From positions 14,136,001 to 14,200,000 of the forward strand of contig NC_135774.1 of NCBI RefSeq assembly GCF_028453695.1: a stretch of DNA of 64,000 bases, written 5' to 3'. Positions 24,412 to 34,875 of the stretch are shown here, piece by piece. The first letter of the stretch is position 1, and every line of letters starts with the position of its first letter. This stretch comes from Augochlora pura. Taxonomy: Eukaryota; Arthropoda; Insecta; Hymenoptera; Halictidae. The notes beneath the pieces were generated by a model. It did no database searches. It was not told the origin of the DNA and worked only from the letters and a program-made list of their open reading frames with translations. Both the position numbers and the translations under genes were made by a program.

Positions 24412-26640
24412 TCGATGGAATTTGGAAAAGGCAACCGATCGGTTCCGCTCGAAATTTTCGTTAAGTTTTCATGGGAACTCTCGTCGGTGCGGCCGCGATA
24501 AATGAAACAGAAAAAACGAGATCCGTCGAAACAAAGCCGACCGAACGGATCGTTTAGCCGTGTATCCGTGAATTCATCGCGGCCGTTAATACCGGCGAAA
24601 AAGGAGACTCGGCGAGGAGAGGAGGAGGTGGAGGTGGGGAAACGATGCTCCGGGAAGCGTGTAAATATAATAGTCGTCGAATGAATGAAAACCCGAGGCT
24701 CTCCGGTTCTGTTAAATAAATTCCCGGGTCGGTTAAACGTGAGGGCGATTCATGGAAACGCGCCGGAATTCTCGGGGCTCCTTCACGGCTCCCTTTTTCT
24801 TCCGGACGAGGATCGTTCACTCGGCGAAGTATCCGCAATTCCCGTTTCACCTCGCGGCCGCCGCCGCCGCCGCCGCCCTCCCTTCCTTCGCCGACAAAAG
24901 ACCCGTGTATAAACAAATTACGGGTCGCGCACTTTCGAAGTGGCGGCTCGAAAAGTGCATTACCAGAAGTCGCGGTCGGCCCGCGCGTGGCGATCAATTT
25001 TTAACGGGCGAGTCGGTATTATACGTCGCGCTCCGGTTTTCCGTGTGAACGGCGAGAACGACTCGCCGCGTAGAGACGCGCGTTCGAACGAGTCCGCGGC
25101 GAGACGGATTTTAGGCGAGCGACGATTACGCGGCGGGATTTCGCTGTTTGTCGTGCATTAAGCAGGGAGCGACGTCGCAGCTGGAGCCGCTTCGACGAAC
25201 TACCGGTAACCCACTTTAAAATGGATACGATACGGTTGAGGGATGAGGGCAAGGGCCTCTTAAGAGGCTGACTGCGACGAGACAATTGTTTATGGGGACG
25301 TAGCTGCGTTACGAGCGCCCCCCCGAACAGTCCCCCCGTCCTCCGCTCGCGTACTCGGATATTCTACCGATCTACTTAACGTACGCCACCTAAACTTGAT
25401 TACAACGACTGTTTACGTTAGTCTGCTGCTGCCGCTGCGAATTTTGTAGACGGCGAACCGTGTATAGGCAGAACAGTGGGATAGGTCTGGATTAGATTTA
25501 GTCGCGATTGGCGCTTTTAGGGGATTCGGCTGTCGTCGGGACTTTCACGCATTCGTCGCGAGGGAAACTTTATTCGATAATGGCGCTGACGATGGCGTAT
25601 GGATGGTTTCACAGTGACAGGGAAGTGTAGGGCTATTTTATAGGAATATTATGAACTACATATTACATATTTATTTATAATTGTAAAAGTAATGAGTAAA
25701 TAGAGAACGTGCCGGGGGTAAAAGTTATAGAACAGCTAAATTTATTGAGACGATTAAAAGAAATTGAAAGAGAAGAATTAAATAATATTTGAAGAATTTA
25801 AAAAATAATTTAAAGTCTAAAAATTCACGCTTTCGACGATTATATAGATATTATTGTAAACCTCACATGAATACATTAATATTGTAAAAATACTGGGTAA
25901 ACAAAGATTGTGCTGAGGATAATATTTGTAAAACAGCCAAATTTATTAAAACGAATAAAAGAAAAAAAATGTTTCAAAACAGAATTAAGTAAAATTAAAT
26001 AAATTTATAATATATTTGAAACATGTATAAAAATTCTCTTACGAAAATTACGCGTCAGAATTCTTCAAACAAGTGCAATTGAAATTTCACTACAGCAATG
26101 CAATTCTATGCAGCCAATGCTCACGTGTTCTCGTCAATGGAGCCCCCACCCGACCACTACAATTTTATTGCAATAATGAGACCCCGATCGCGCAGCATCG
26201 TATTCTAAAAATTCCAACAATACGTCCGACCGTCTACGTTTTTTTCGTCGCTTTAGATTACGGTGTCGGTATTTTTACTTCTCCGTAATTTCCAATGAAG
26301 TCTTTGTCCCCATTGTACATTGAAATGTCTCGTGACACCTTTATAGAGGTATTACTGGAAATAAATGCCCACTGCCTTTGAACAAGCAAATACGCCTCCA
26401 TTGGCGGCGTCCTTTGTCCAATATCATTTGGTCCATAACCATAGACCGTATTAATAGAAGCTAATTGCTTACCGGCTGTCGTTTCGATTCAGATTTCGAT
26501 CGGCCTCGTTCTTCGCGCACGTGTCCCGAACACTGGAACAAATCGACGGGCGCGTCCCATTCGTCGTCTCGCTGCCAAAGTACGACAGTGTTGCTCGAAA
26601 ATAGAAAGAACCGCGCAACCATGAGCGACGCACAGGTTGC
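24412..26640. other. GC-rich block then AT trough, no gene
   Basis: GC-rich 24420-25640, AT-rich 25640-26460. A 147-codon - frame at 24554-24997 includes a Pro/Gly run from the GCC repeat at 24857-24877 and overlaps + frames of 75 and 98 codons. A degenerate family 1-like sequence (ACAGTGGGATAGGTCTGG) lies at 25473. The AT trough contains two similar phrases about 220 bp apart, starting near 25730 and 25925 (AACAG.(C/T)AAATTTATT.A.ACGA), which may be a small local duplication. Confidence 0.55.
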
Positions 26641-26659
26641 TTCGAAAAGAAGCGACAAT

Positions 26660-27220
26660 CGCCGGCGACACCATAGCTGGAACCATTCCAATTTCACGGG
26701 GCTGTAACTTTGTTGCACAAGAAACGATCGCGATGGTTGCGAGCTCATTTTAAAGGGCGGAGTCTCTGCTACGAGGCGAGGATAGTTATTTCGGTGCAGC
26801 AACACTGTGCCTCTCGCAGCCGCGCTTCTTTGCAACAAGGTTCGTCTCGTGCCAGAAATTCAACCGCGTCCGTGTAGAGCCGCGAAGCGGGTAAATAATT
26901 TTTCCCATAAATCAGACTAAAGTAGCCTTAAAGCCCGAAGTCTTCTCTTTCGAACGAGCACAGAATCGCTGACGTGCGATTTTTTCGCGCGAATCTATAG
27001 CCATTTGAATGAAAAGTGTGCGCCAGCTGTTCAGCGTCGGACTCACCGGCGACCCGTGGTAAAAATTAGACGAGCTCCCGGGCGTTGCAATTTTGTTGCA
27101 AATGGTCGCACCGAGACGTGCCTCGGCTCGTTTTCAAGAACGAAATTTTCGCTTCCGACAGGTTTCAATTAATTCGATCTAGGATCGCTGATCCATTCGC
27201 AGCGATCCTGTTTCTTTCTA
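26660..27220 (+). repeat. Family 2 repeat, copy A with three cores
   Basis: Three diverged palindrome cores at 26748 (TTTTAAAGGGCGGAGTCTC), 26926 (CCTTAAAGCCCGAAGTCT, then CTCTTTCGAACGAGCAC) and 27131 (TTTTCAAGAACGAAATTTTC), spaced 178 and 205 bp. The flanks align with 28640-28960 and 32785-33130: the segment ending GTGCGCCAGC corresponds to GTGTCGCCAGC and TGTCGCCAGT, and TTTGTTGCACA corresponds to TTTAGTTGCACA. This is the most GC-rich and most diverged copy. Not recognised as a known transposon. Confidence 0.65.
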
Positions 27221-28635
27221 TCTAATTTTTGGTAGTAGAGAATTTTGCCGAAAATGCAACTTCGCATTGCAAATAATGGAAATTCCTGTCTCCATTTTAA
27301 AATCTGCCGACGGAGGCGCGCGGCGTATATCCAGGGAATGTCGCAGGAAAGGGTACGTCCGGGAAATAAGGGCAAATGGAGTGTCGCACGAGGCATAAAC
27401 ATCTATCACGTCGCCAATGTACATCAGATAGTCATGAAAGGTGGAACGACCGAACACCGTGGCGAACGTTTTTTACGCGTTCCGCGTCTCACACCCGCCC
27501 GCCGTCTATCCCCCCCCCCCCCCCCGGTCCCCGTCCTGTCCCTCGCCCCGTTCCTCGAACCCTTTCGCGACGTCACGGCGACGTTCGCGCGCGGCTCGCG
27601 CGGATAGATTGCTCGTTTATTACGTCGTTGCGGCGTTAAATCTAGCGAGGGCCACGCGGAAGTGTATGACAAGGTGATTAACGATCTAATTAGACGGCAC
27701 GGCGGTAGGAAATGAAAGATTACGAGAGATTAATTCGCCGCTGCCGGGATGCCGGTGGATACACGGAATGTTACCGTCGGACGGTCGGACGTCGAACTTT
27801 ATTCCGTGTCTCTGAAATATGGCCGACGTATCCGGTCGCGCTGAAACGCGGGATCCGCGGGATCGCCTCGGCTTTTTATCCCGCCGCTTCGAACAGGCTT
27901 CTACGGCGGTTCATCGGTGATGCTGTTAAATGAAAACGCGACACGCGCGAGGAAATACAGAGAGTAAACCGCCATTTCGCAATGCCGCGAGATTGTGAAG
28001 TTTATACCGCGGCGCGTAAAATGAAACGTCACTGAAGCATTCTTGAGTAACCGCGCCGCCTGATCCCCGGGGCTACGCATTTATCCTCTTCAAGGATTCT
28101 CTTCTCCACGCGTGTGTACATTTAATTTTAGCTTGATATTAAAGCTGAATGATCGCGCGCGCGAACGTCGTTTATTCTACCACTGCGCTGAATTACTTTC
28201 TGTTTTATCCGCGAGTCGCGCGATCGCCTATAAAACAGTGATCCCTCTGAAAGTAATTAAAACATGTGCTACGGAACTTGTTCGTCGGCGAGGCAACAAT
28301 TGCGTTGCATCAAAAATGGTTTCAGTTATTAGGCGAGGTAAATGAAAAAGAATTTCATAAGAGATCAGTGACGAATTTAGCGAGAGAACATTGAAATTAT
28401 TTTTTGGAATTTTTAAGGATTTTGGTTCGCTGCAAGATTCAATTTGAGAAATATAGGATCTGGTTAGTGTACTCGAGCATTTCTCCATGATTATTTAAGG
28501 TTCGGAGGGAGAGGTTTTGTTTGCAATGTATGTCTTCACAGAGATATTTTTTACTTCTCAAAATTGAGATACAAAGCGCTGCTTTGGGAATTAATGTTTC
28601 ATACGAACTTCAACTTTGCAGACCTGTCCTGAGCT
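27221..28635. other. GC-rich interval, no gene
   Basis: GC-rich with overlapping frames (120 codons at 27245-27607 +, 87 at 27376-27639 +, 82 at 27424-27672 -) that run through a 16-base C run at 27510-27525, giving Pro or Gly stretches. AT-richer after 28350. Nothing recognisable beyond this. Confidence 0.6.
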
Positions 28636-28637
28636 GA

Positions 28638-28960
28638 AGAAATTTTTCTCGTGAATTTTAGTAAGATGGTCTTCAAGCGCGAAGTGTCCTCTTTACAACG
28701 AGCACGAAAACACCTCGATACGATTTTTTTACACCATTCTACAACTTTTTGAATCAGGAGTGTCGCCAGCAATAGGGTATCATATTTGCAGAAATGCGAT
28801 TTATGAAGCGAAAATTGAACGAAATTCAAGGTGCTATAATTTAGTTGCACATAAACGAATTTATACGATTAATATCTTATTTTAAAGAGCAAAGTTCCCT
28901 CTTTAAACACATTCCACTAATTTTGATACATGATAACTGATCCAAATCCAGCAGATTTGA
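28638..28960 (+). repeat. Family 2 repeat, copy B
   Basis: Cores at 28670 (TCTTCAAGCGCGAAGTGTCC, then CTCTTTACAACGAGCAC) and 28880 (TTTTAAAGAGCAAAGTTCCC, then CTCTTTAAACAC), 210 bp apart. Nearly colinear with copy C at 32785-33130 over about 320 bp: shared phrases include AATTTTTCTCGT, AAAACACC, TACACCATTCTA, TTGAATCA and AAATTCAAG. The open frame of 83 codons on the - strand over this copy is not conserved in the others. Confidence 0.8.
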
Positions 28961-30250
28961 TCAGTTTCGACTGAAACGCTCTATACATCACTCTGCCAAT
29001 ACCTCATTCATCATTTCTCAACGATTTCCCAATTATTGCATCAATCACGAGAGAACATGCTCACGAACCAGCATTTCCTTATTAATATTATTTCAGAGTC
29101 GATCCAATATCCTTGTCAGAGCGAGGTCGGGGAGGCGCGAGATAAAGCGGCGTAGGAAAAGAGCGATTTCGCATCGAGGCAAAAGGCAAGACAAGGTGAA
29201 TAACGAACAGAGACTGAATGCCAGCCTCTGGTAAACTTTTCTCTGTCCCCGGGGAGAGGTTCGAGAGAGAGAGAGAGACCCTTCTCTCGCAGCGTTCGCC
29301 GATAACCGAACTCGTCGAGGCCAGATAAATAGAAGTTCGAGACCGGCCGCCCATTCGCGTGCCACCCTCGCGACGTCCTTCGAATATCGAACAATTTTCG
29401 CGAGCCAGTCCACGCTTCCAATGCCCTCTCCTCTCTCCTCTCCCTGTTAACATTGCTGCAACTTTCCTCCTCCCTAAATTTACAGGCATTAAATCGCCAC
29501 AAAGACGCGGCAGGTACAAAACTTCGAGAGCCGCAACCCGTTTACACGGCATTGCGTCCCCCACCCTTGCTGAGACGCCAATGCGTTCAATTAACGAACG
29601 TTGATTTATTAACGATTCAGAAGCGTCGATACTGTTATTAAAAAATTAGAAAACGTGGTAGTTTTATTATAACAATAGGGACAGTAAAAGAATAATCAGA
29701 AATCAGCTATTTCGACTAGTTATGTCAAGGTTTTGCTATATTATATGTATACTGGTTATATAAACCCCTTGCTTAGAATTTTTTCGATTTCACTAATTTC
29801 TTAGAAAAAAACGGAATTTTGTTCTTATTGTGTGCTTACATATACTTGAATATCTAAGTATTAGTGACAAGATAAAATTTGATTCCTACTTAAAGAAACG
29901 CATAAAGATTCATACCTAACAGTTTATTATTAGAAATCTCACGAATTTGAATCGTTCAAATTCGACAAAGGGTTAAAATGATTTAATCCTAGTGCTCTGT
30001 CAGGTGTTCAGAGAAATTTCATAACCTTGGCAAGGCAGAAAATTAATCTACAGAATTTTTAACGATTTTATGGGATAAAGACAAACATCGAACATTTCTG
30101 TGAAACTAAAAAGTAAAAATTGCACGCGTGAAGTAATACGGGAATAAAGAAATCAGAAAAAGATAACGTTATAAGAGGACGTTGTCGTCGCGCTGCAAAA
30201 TCGTTTATCGCTGCTAAACGAAATTAATCGAGTTAGATAAATTTCTTCCA
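28961..30250. other. Mostly AT-rich, no gene recognised
   Basis: AT-rich except 29100-29640. The GC part carries three overlapping - frames of 158, 106 and 128 codons in all three phases of one strand, a sign of few stops rather than coding. The 29765-29972 TTAA element candidate lies here. No RNA gene seen. Confidence 0.55.
29765..29972. mobile_element. Possible decayed TTAA-type MITE
   Basis: The left end reads TAAA then CCCCTTGCTTAGAA at 29765; the right end reads TTCGACAAAGGG, ending 29972 and followed by TTAA (29973-29976). The ends match only in CCC.TTG plus a loosely similar GAATTT...CGATT, and one flank has lost TTAA. Size (208 bp) and base composition fit the other TTAA elements here. 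Chance cannot be excluded. Confidence 0.4.
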
Positions 30251-32784
30251 GATTCCCCCGGCATAGTTCTCGCGTTAGCGCGTCGCGTCGCCTCGCGTCG
30301 GCAGGAGCGCGTATTTCCTTGCCGATCCATTAAGTGTGCCAATTAATTTCAGCCAATTAGTTCCATCGCCGTCACGTTCCATCGAGGCCAGTTTAATTTC
30401 TCAGGTGAGCCCTCTCCCACCGTCGCGCAACGAGTGTCTAAAAAACAGGTGTAATTATACGACTTGTTGGCCGACACCGTCTCCGTCCCCCTAATATTTT
30501 ACTCATTTCAGCCGTGGAAATCTTGGACAGCGGCGGACCCGCTCGCGCAAGAGTAATTATTCATAGCAATTACGCAGTTTCCCGACCCCGGGCACAAAGG
30601 CGGCGCACTATTTTACGAGCGGTGCCCGTCCTAGGATATTGTTAAAAATAATATCGTCCCGTTTAAGCGCCCGGGGCGTCGTCGTAAAGCGGCGCGGCGG
30701 CGGTGGCGGCCCGTTTCAAATTTTACACCGGTTGTTCCCGGCGAAACCATGAATTCCCGGGAACGATCTGCTTATGGGGCACGGGGACGGGGAACGCGCG
30801 AAACGAGAGCCACTCGAGACAATTCCGCGGGAACGTCCTCCTCGCCCCCGTATATAGGAAACCCGCGCGGACCGTTGATCGAGGCTCGCCGACGCGGCCT
30901 CGAAACGTATCAAATTTTAATCCGCGCCGTTTCCGTATTCCCTCTTTCACCGTTCCACGTCGGGAACAACGGAGCTTCCCTTTATCCCGAAACACGGCGT
31001 ATAACTCAAATTCCCATTCGCCGAGGCCACTTTCAAATCGAGCGGAAACTCCTCGAATCGCTCGCCCCTTGTAAGATAAAGTTCGGCTCCAATATCCCGG
31101 CGATCGTTGCATCGAGTTTTGGTTCCGCCGCTTCCATCCCACTCCCGACCCTTTTACAATTCTCGCGTAGGTGCGGACACCGTTGGAAACGGAGCGAAGA
31201 AAGGAGAAGAAAAAAAGGCGAGCGAGGCGGAGAACGACGCCGGCGAGGGAAAGAGCGTACGGTGATGGGAGAGGAGACCGGGGTGCGGAGGGGCACTGGA
31301 GACTTTTCTAACGATCCGACGGTGATACAAAAGACGCAGCGGAAAATGGACCCCGGGTCTCTCGCTCGCTCGCATTCACGGTCCAGCGAACTTTCGCGTG
31401 GAAGCGCGTTTAAGCCGAAGGGCCCCCCCGGTCGAAAATCGACGCCCCTTCGAAATCGCTCGTTAGCCGGCAGAAAGGTCGCTTAACCGGGGCGGTGTCT
31501 TTCTACGGCGTCCCGCGTTGCGTTCTACTCCGCGCGAATATCGGTAGATCGATTATCCTACTTATGAACTTGCCCCGCGATTCCAGCGAGCTGGGAAATA
31601 GCATGTTTAATGAAACGAGTGTAGCATTAAACGGTACAACAGGTCGGAATGCCTGATTCCGGAATTTTTCATTTACAGTTCTTGATGTTATAGAAATACT
31701 TCTGGCACGAATTCTTAATTATACTTTCCTTATTGAAATATATATTATTGTAATATAAGTTTTAGGAAGTTGAGTTGCAAAATGAGTTACAAGATTCAAT
31801 TTCATGAACAAATAAATTCTGTCGTATAAAATGGAAATGTTAAATGTCAAAAAAGTAATTTTCGAATTACAATTAAAATGGCTTCGAGGGCAAAGGGTTA
31901 ATATAATATAGAATCCTTGCAACACGTGTACACTAATAATATAAGTATTTTTATCATTAATATATTTTATACAGATCTTCAAGAGTCAATTACCAGTAAA
32001 ATCCTATTAAAAATATATCTCGCAATGCATAAAATAATAAAAAAATTCTCTATAAAACATAGAATTAATCTATGGTGGTCTAGACTAGTGGACAGTATTT
32101 TCGCACTCTTCCTCGATCGTCACATCGAGCGTGACTCCCATCGAACCCGGGTTCACGCAAGTGCGACAAAAGTGTTCTTCCCGCGTGATATCGACCGCTA
32201 AGAGACGGCGGTGGGGCACGGGGGTGTCAGAGGGAATCGAGATGGAAGGGGGCACAATTAATCGCGGCTTCTTCGGTAGTACTCTTATCGGATCCCGCGG
32301 GACTTGGTCACGACGCAGCGGAAAACTTTTCCGACCGCAATATTGGCGTAAACGATTACAGCGCATTGACGTCACGTTCGTTAAGACTCAACACGTCATT
32401 GCACACACAGCCCGCGCGCGCACTGTAATGGGTGAGTGGATAATCTTCGGGGCCGAAGAATGTCGTTTCTTCCATTTTGCCGGCCGAACGAGCGCGTCAC
32501 ACTCGAGAACTGGGTCGGGAAACTTCCCAATTATATTACCGCTCGCGCGTCTCTGTCATTATCGAAATCTTCGATTATTTATTTTCTCCTTGGCGGGATG
32601 GATAATGACGAGAAGTCGGTGAAATTGTATATTTGTGCACTCTGGTGGCCTGTGGAGGAGAAACGAGATCGAGATAGAGAGGAGGGATGGTTTAATTTAG
32701 AGTTGAGTGTATGTTAAATATTCTTGGTTTTGGTCGAGTGAAAACATCGATTTCGGAAAATTGAAATGTAGGCTGATGTTGCAA
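30251..32784. other. GC-rich block and AT trough, no confirmed gene
   Basis: GC-rich 30250-31600, AT-rich 31600-32090, GC-rich 32090-32700. The 245-codon + frame at 30749-31486 starts with ATG but is Arg/Ser/Gly/Glu-rich, faces a 139-codon antisense frame and shows no domain. The 163-codon + frame at 32131-32622 is likewise unsupported. A lone TTAA-element end (TTCGAGGGCAAAGGG then TTAA) lies at 31884-31901 with no partner found. A weak exon pair is listed separately. Confidence 0.55.
30353..30645 (+). other. Possible two-exon coding fragment, weak
   Basis: An acceptor-like TTAATTTCAG ends at 30352. A 52-base open segment follows to 30404, then GTGAGC, a 107-base interval with a CTAAT branch-point-like sequence and TTTACTCATTTCAG ending at 30511, then an open segment that stops with TAA at 30643-30645. 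The reading frame stays open across the proposed splice for about 60 codons, and an intron of about 107 bases is normal for insects. No start codon, homology or codon bias supports it, and homeodomain-type TAATTA sites suggest it could equally be a regulatory element. Confidence 0.15.
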
Positions 32785-33130
32785 GCTGCAGGAATTTTTC
32801 TCGTTAGTGCTGCTAAGATAGTCTGAAAGTGTGAAGTCTCCTCTTTCTAACGAGTACAAAAACACCAAGATACAATTTTTCTACACCATTCTATGGCCCC
32901 TTGAATCATGACTGTCGCCAGTAGAAAAATGTCAGATTTCTGAAGACCACATACATGGCGCAAATATTAAACAAAATTCAAGACGCTATATTTTCTCTGC
33001 ATACGATCCTATGGAAACGATCAATAGCTCGTTTTAAAGATCAAAGTTTCCTCTTTAAAACCATTTCAATAATTCGACCTATCATAACCGATCCATTCAC
33101 AGCAACGCATCTTGTCATAGCCATTTCCAG
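32785..33130 (+). repeat. Family 2 repeat, copy C
   Basis: Cores at 32822 (TCTGAAAGTGTGAAGTCTCC, then CTCTTTCTAACGAGTAC) and 33032 (TTTTAAAGATCAAAGTTTCC, then CTCTTTAAAACCATT), 210 bp apart, the same distance as in copy B. The second core is the best palindrome: TTTTAAAGA pairs with TCTTTAAAA around an 11-base loop, and the preceding AGCTCG mirrors the ACGAG seen after other cores. Same orientation as copies A and B. Confidence 0.8.
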
Positions 33131-34760
33131 CAAATTCTGTAGTACGAATCAACGATAACTCCGGTCACCCTAAATCGAACCACACTGCACGAAGAAACGC
33201 GATATGTCAACCAATCAACATGTATAGAATAAGAAGCAACACGCCGTGGAAAAGAGTCACGAAGGTAGCGCAATATCGAGCAGCTGGGCTAAGTGGGAAC
33301 GGCTCGCCACTGATCAGACCCGCCGTCTCGGCGAGCGGCGGCTGGAAAAAAGGTAGCACGAATACACCGGGAAGAGTTAAGCACCGACATTTTTAGCTCC
33401 CTGATCGACCGGTTAAGTAACGAGCATCGTCGTAACACCGGCAAACGTTAACGAAACAATACCATTACCGAGTTAACGGCCGCTCCTCCGGGAAAAACCG
33501 GTGCCGCTAACAATGAATTCCGGCGTTCACGAGTGTATCGAACGAGGGACCGTCGATGCAGCCGGCAGGAGGGGATGGGGCGACAGGGAGAGGGGTGCGG
33601 CTCGATTTGCATATCGATTAACATATTAACGGGAGAGCAGGGCGCCGCGGAATAAAACCGGCGGGGGCACGTTAACGCGTCGTCGTCGTCGTCGAGGAAC
33701 TTGCGAGAAGAGCCCCGGTGTAACGGCGGGGCTGCCGAAGTCGTTGAAGAAATCAAACGACGCCGGTTTCCGGTCGGTCGTATCGACGGTCAACGGTTGT
33801 AGCCATCGATACCGAGCTCTCGAAACTTTCGCCCGGTGTACTTAAAACAAATTAACGCCGTTAATTCCCCTCCGCAGTCCGCCGGAACGAAACAGAGAGA
33901 CGGCTAAGGGCAGGCAGGTCGGCGAGCGGAAAGAGGACAGCGAGACGGTGAAATAAAAGGAGCTGAATTTATATTCGCGCTGATAGCGACCGAGCTGAGA
34001 AACTGCTCGACCAGCAAGATAGCGCCGGCTCAAGCCAATTACATTCACTTGCTCGATCTTCTTCTTCTTCTTATTCTTCTTGTTCTTATTCTTACTCTTC
34101 TTATTCTTATTTTTCGTCTACCCTCGTCTTTCTCCTCCGCTTCGGCCGCCGTTAGACCCTCTTTACCAGAACCTGTTCTTTTTACCGGGCACCCGACCCG
34201 CTACGCCGCGGTGTCTTCTCCTCTAATTCGCAGCCGCGTCTTCTTTCTTATGCCCGGCTCGTTTCTTTGTCCACCCGGTCCACGGCGCGCGCGGCCTCTC
34301 TTTGACGCGGACCGCCGCGTTTTTGCCGATCCGCAGCCGGACTAGCCGGGTACCAAAGCAAGCCGGACCTGCGGCCGGCTCCCAGCGACGCGCCGTCGCC
34401 CGCTTCGCCCGCTCTCGTTTAGGTACACTAATTGCGGCCAATTAGCCCGACTTCGGGGAGAAGAGGGACCCGCTTTGAGAGCGCGCGCGGACGCGTCTTA
34501 TTTGTTAATACTCGGGAACGCGGTTACGTAATCCATTAGGTTCGCTAAGGGTCCTCTGGCGAATCTCGTTCCGGCTCGGACGCTGCGCGAAAGTTGTTCC
34601 ACCTTTCGACTTGTCCTCCTCCTCTTCGGGGCTAATCACACATACGCCGCGCGTTCGCGGATGAAAGTAAATGGCGACGCACACACCTGTGGTTCGAGTA
34701 AGGCGAGCAGTGATTTTTAGTAACACTTGGAAATTATTATTATTTTGAGTTTTCAATGTT
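33131..34760. other. GC-rich block, no gene
   Basis: GC-rich with CpG. A single family 1 copy lies at 33290-33319. Frames of 102 codons (33448-33756 -) and 98 codons (34049-34345 +) have no recognisable content; the latter begins in a TTCTTC microsatellite (34057-34114). Nothing else seen. Confidence 0.6.
33290..33319 (-). repeat. Family 1 motif, single - copy
   Basis: The + strand reads TAAGTGGGAACGGCTCGCC and ends TGATCAGAC, exactly 30 nt. A half site (CCGTGGAAAAGAGTCACG) lies 47 bp upstream at 33244. It stands about 160 bp after family 2 copy C, the closest approach of the two families. Confidence 0.7.
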
Positions 34761-34761
34761 C

Positions 34762-34875
34762 ATATGAGTTTTATATGCTTTATATGGGTTTTAATGAGTT
34801 TTATATGTTTTATATATTTTATATGTTTTATATGTTCTATATGTTTCATACGTTTCATATGTTTAACATGTTTCA
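34762..34875 (+). repeat. AT-rich 10-11 bp minisatellite
   Basis: Repeated TTTATATGTT-like units, with variants such as GAGTTTTATATG, TTTCATACG and TTTCATATG. The overlapping + frame reads as Phe-Ile-Cys repeats, which reflects the DNA repeat and not a membrane protein. Confidence 0.75.

Noticed and set aside
30749..31486. 245-codon ATG-started open frame
   Set aside because: Low-complexity Arg/Glu/Ser/Gly product, 139-codon antisense frame over its start, no domain.
32120..32200. tRNA-like B box (GGTTCGATGGG, - strand)
   Set aside because: No A box at the proper distance and no acceptor or T-arm pairing that I can form.
26880..33130. Family 2 units as decayed transposon ORFs
   Set aside because: No shared open frame across the three units on either strand, so a coding origin cannot be supported.
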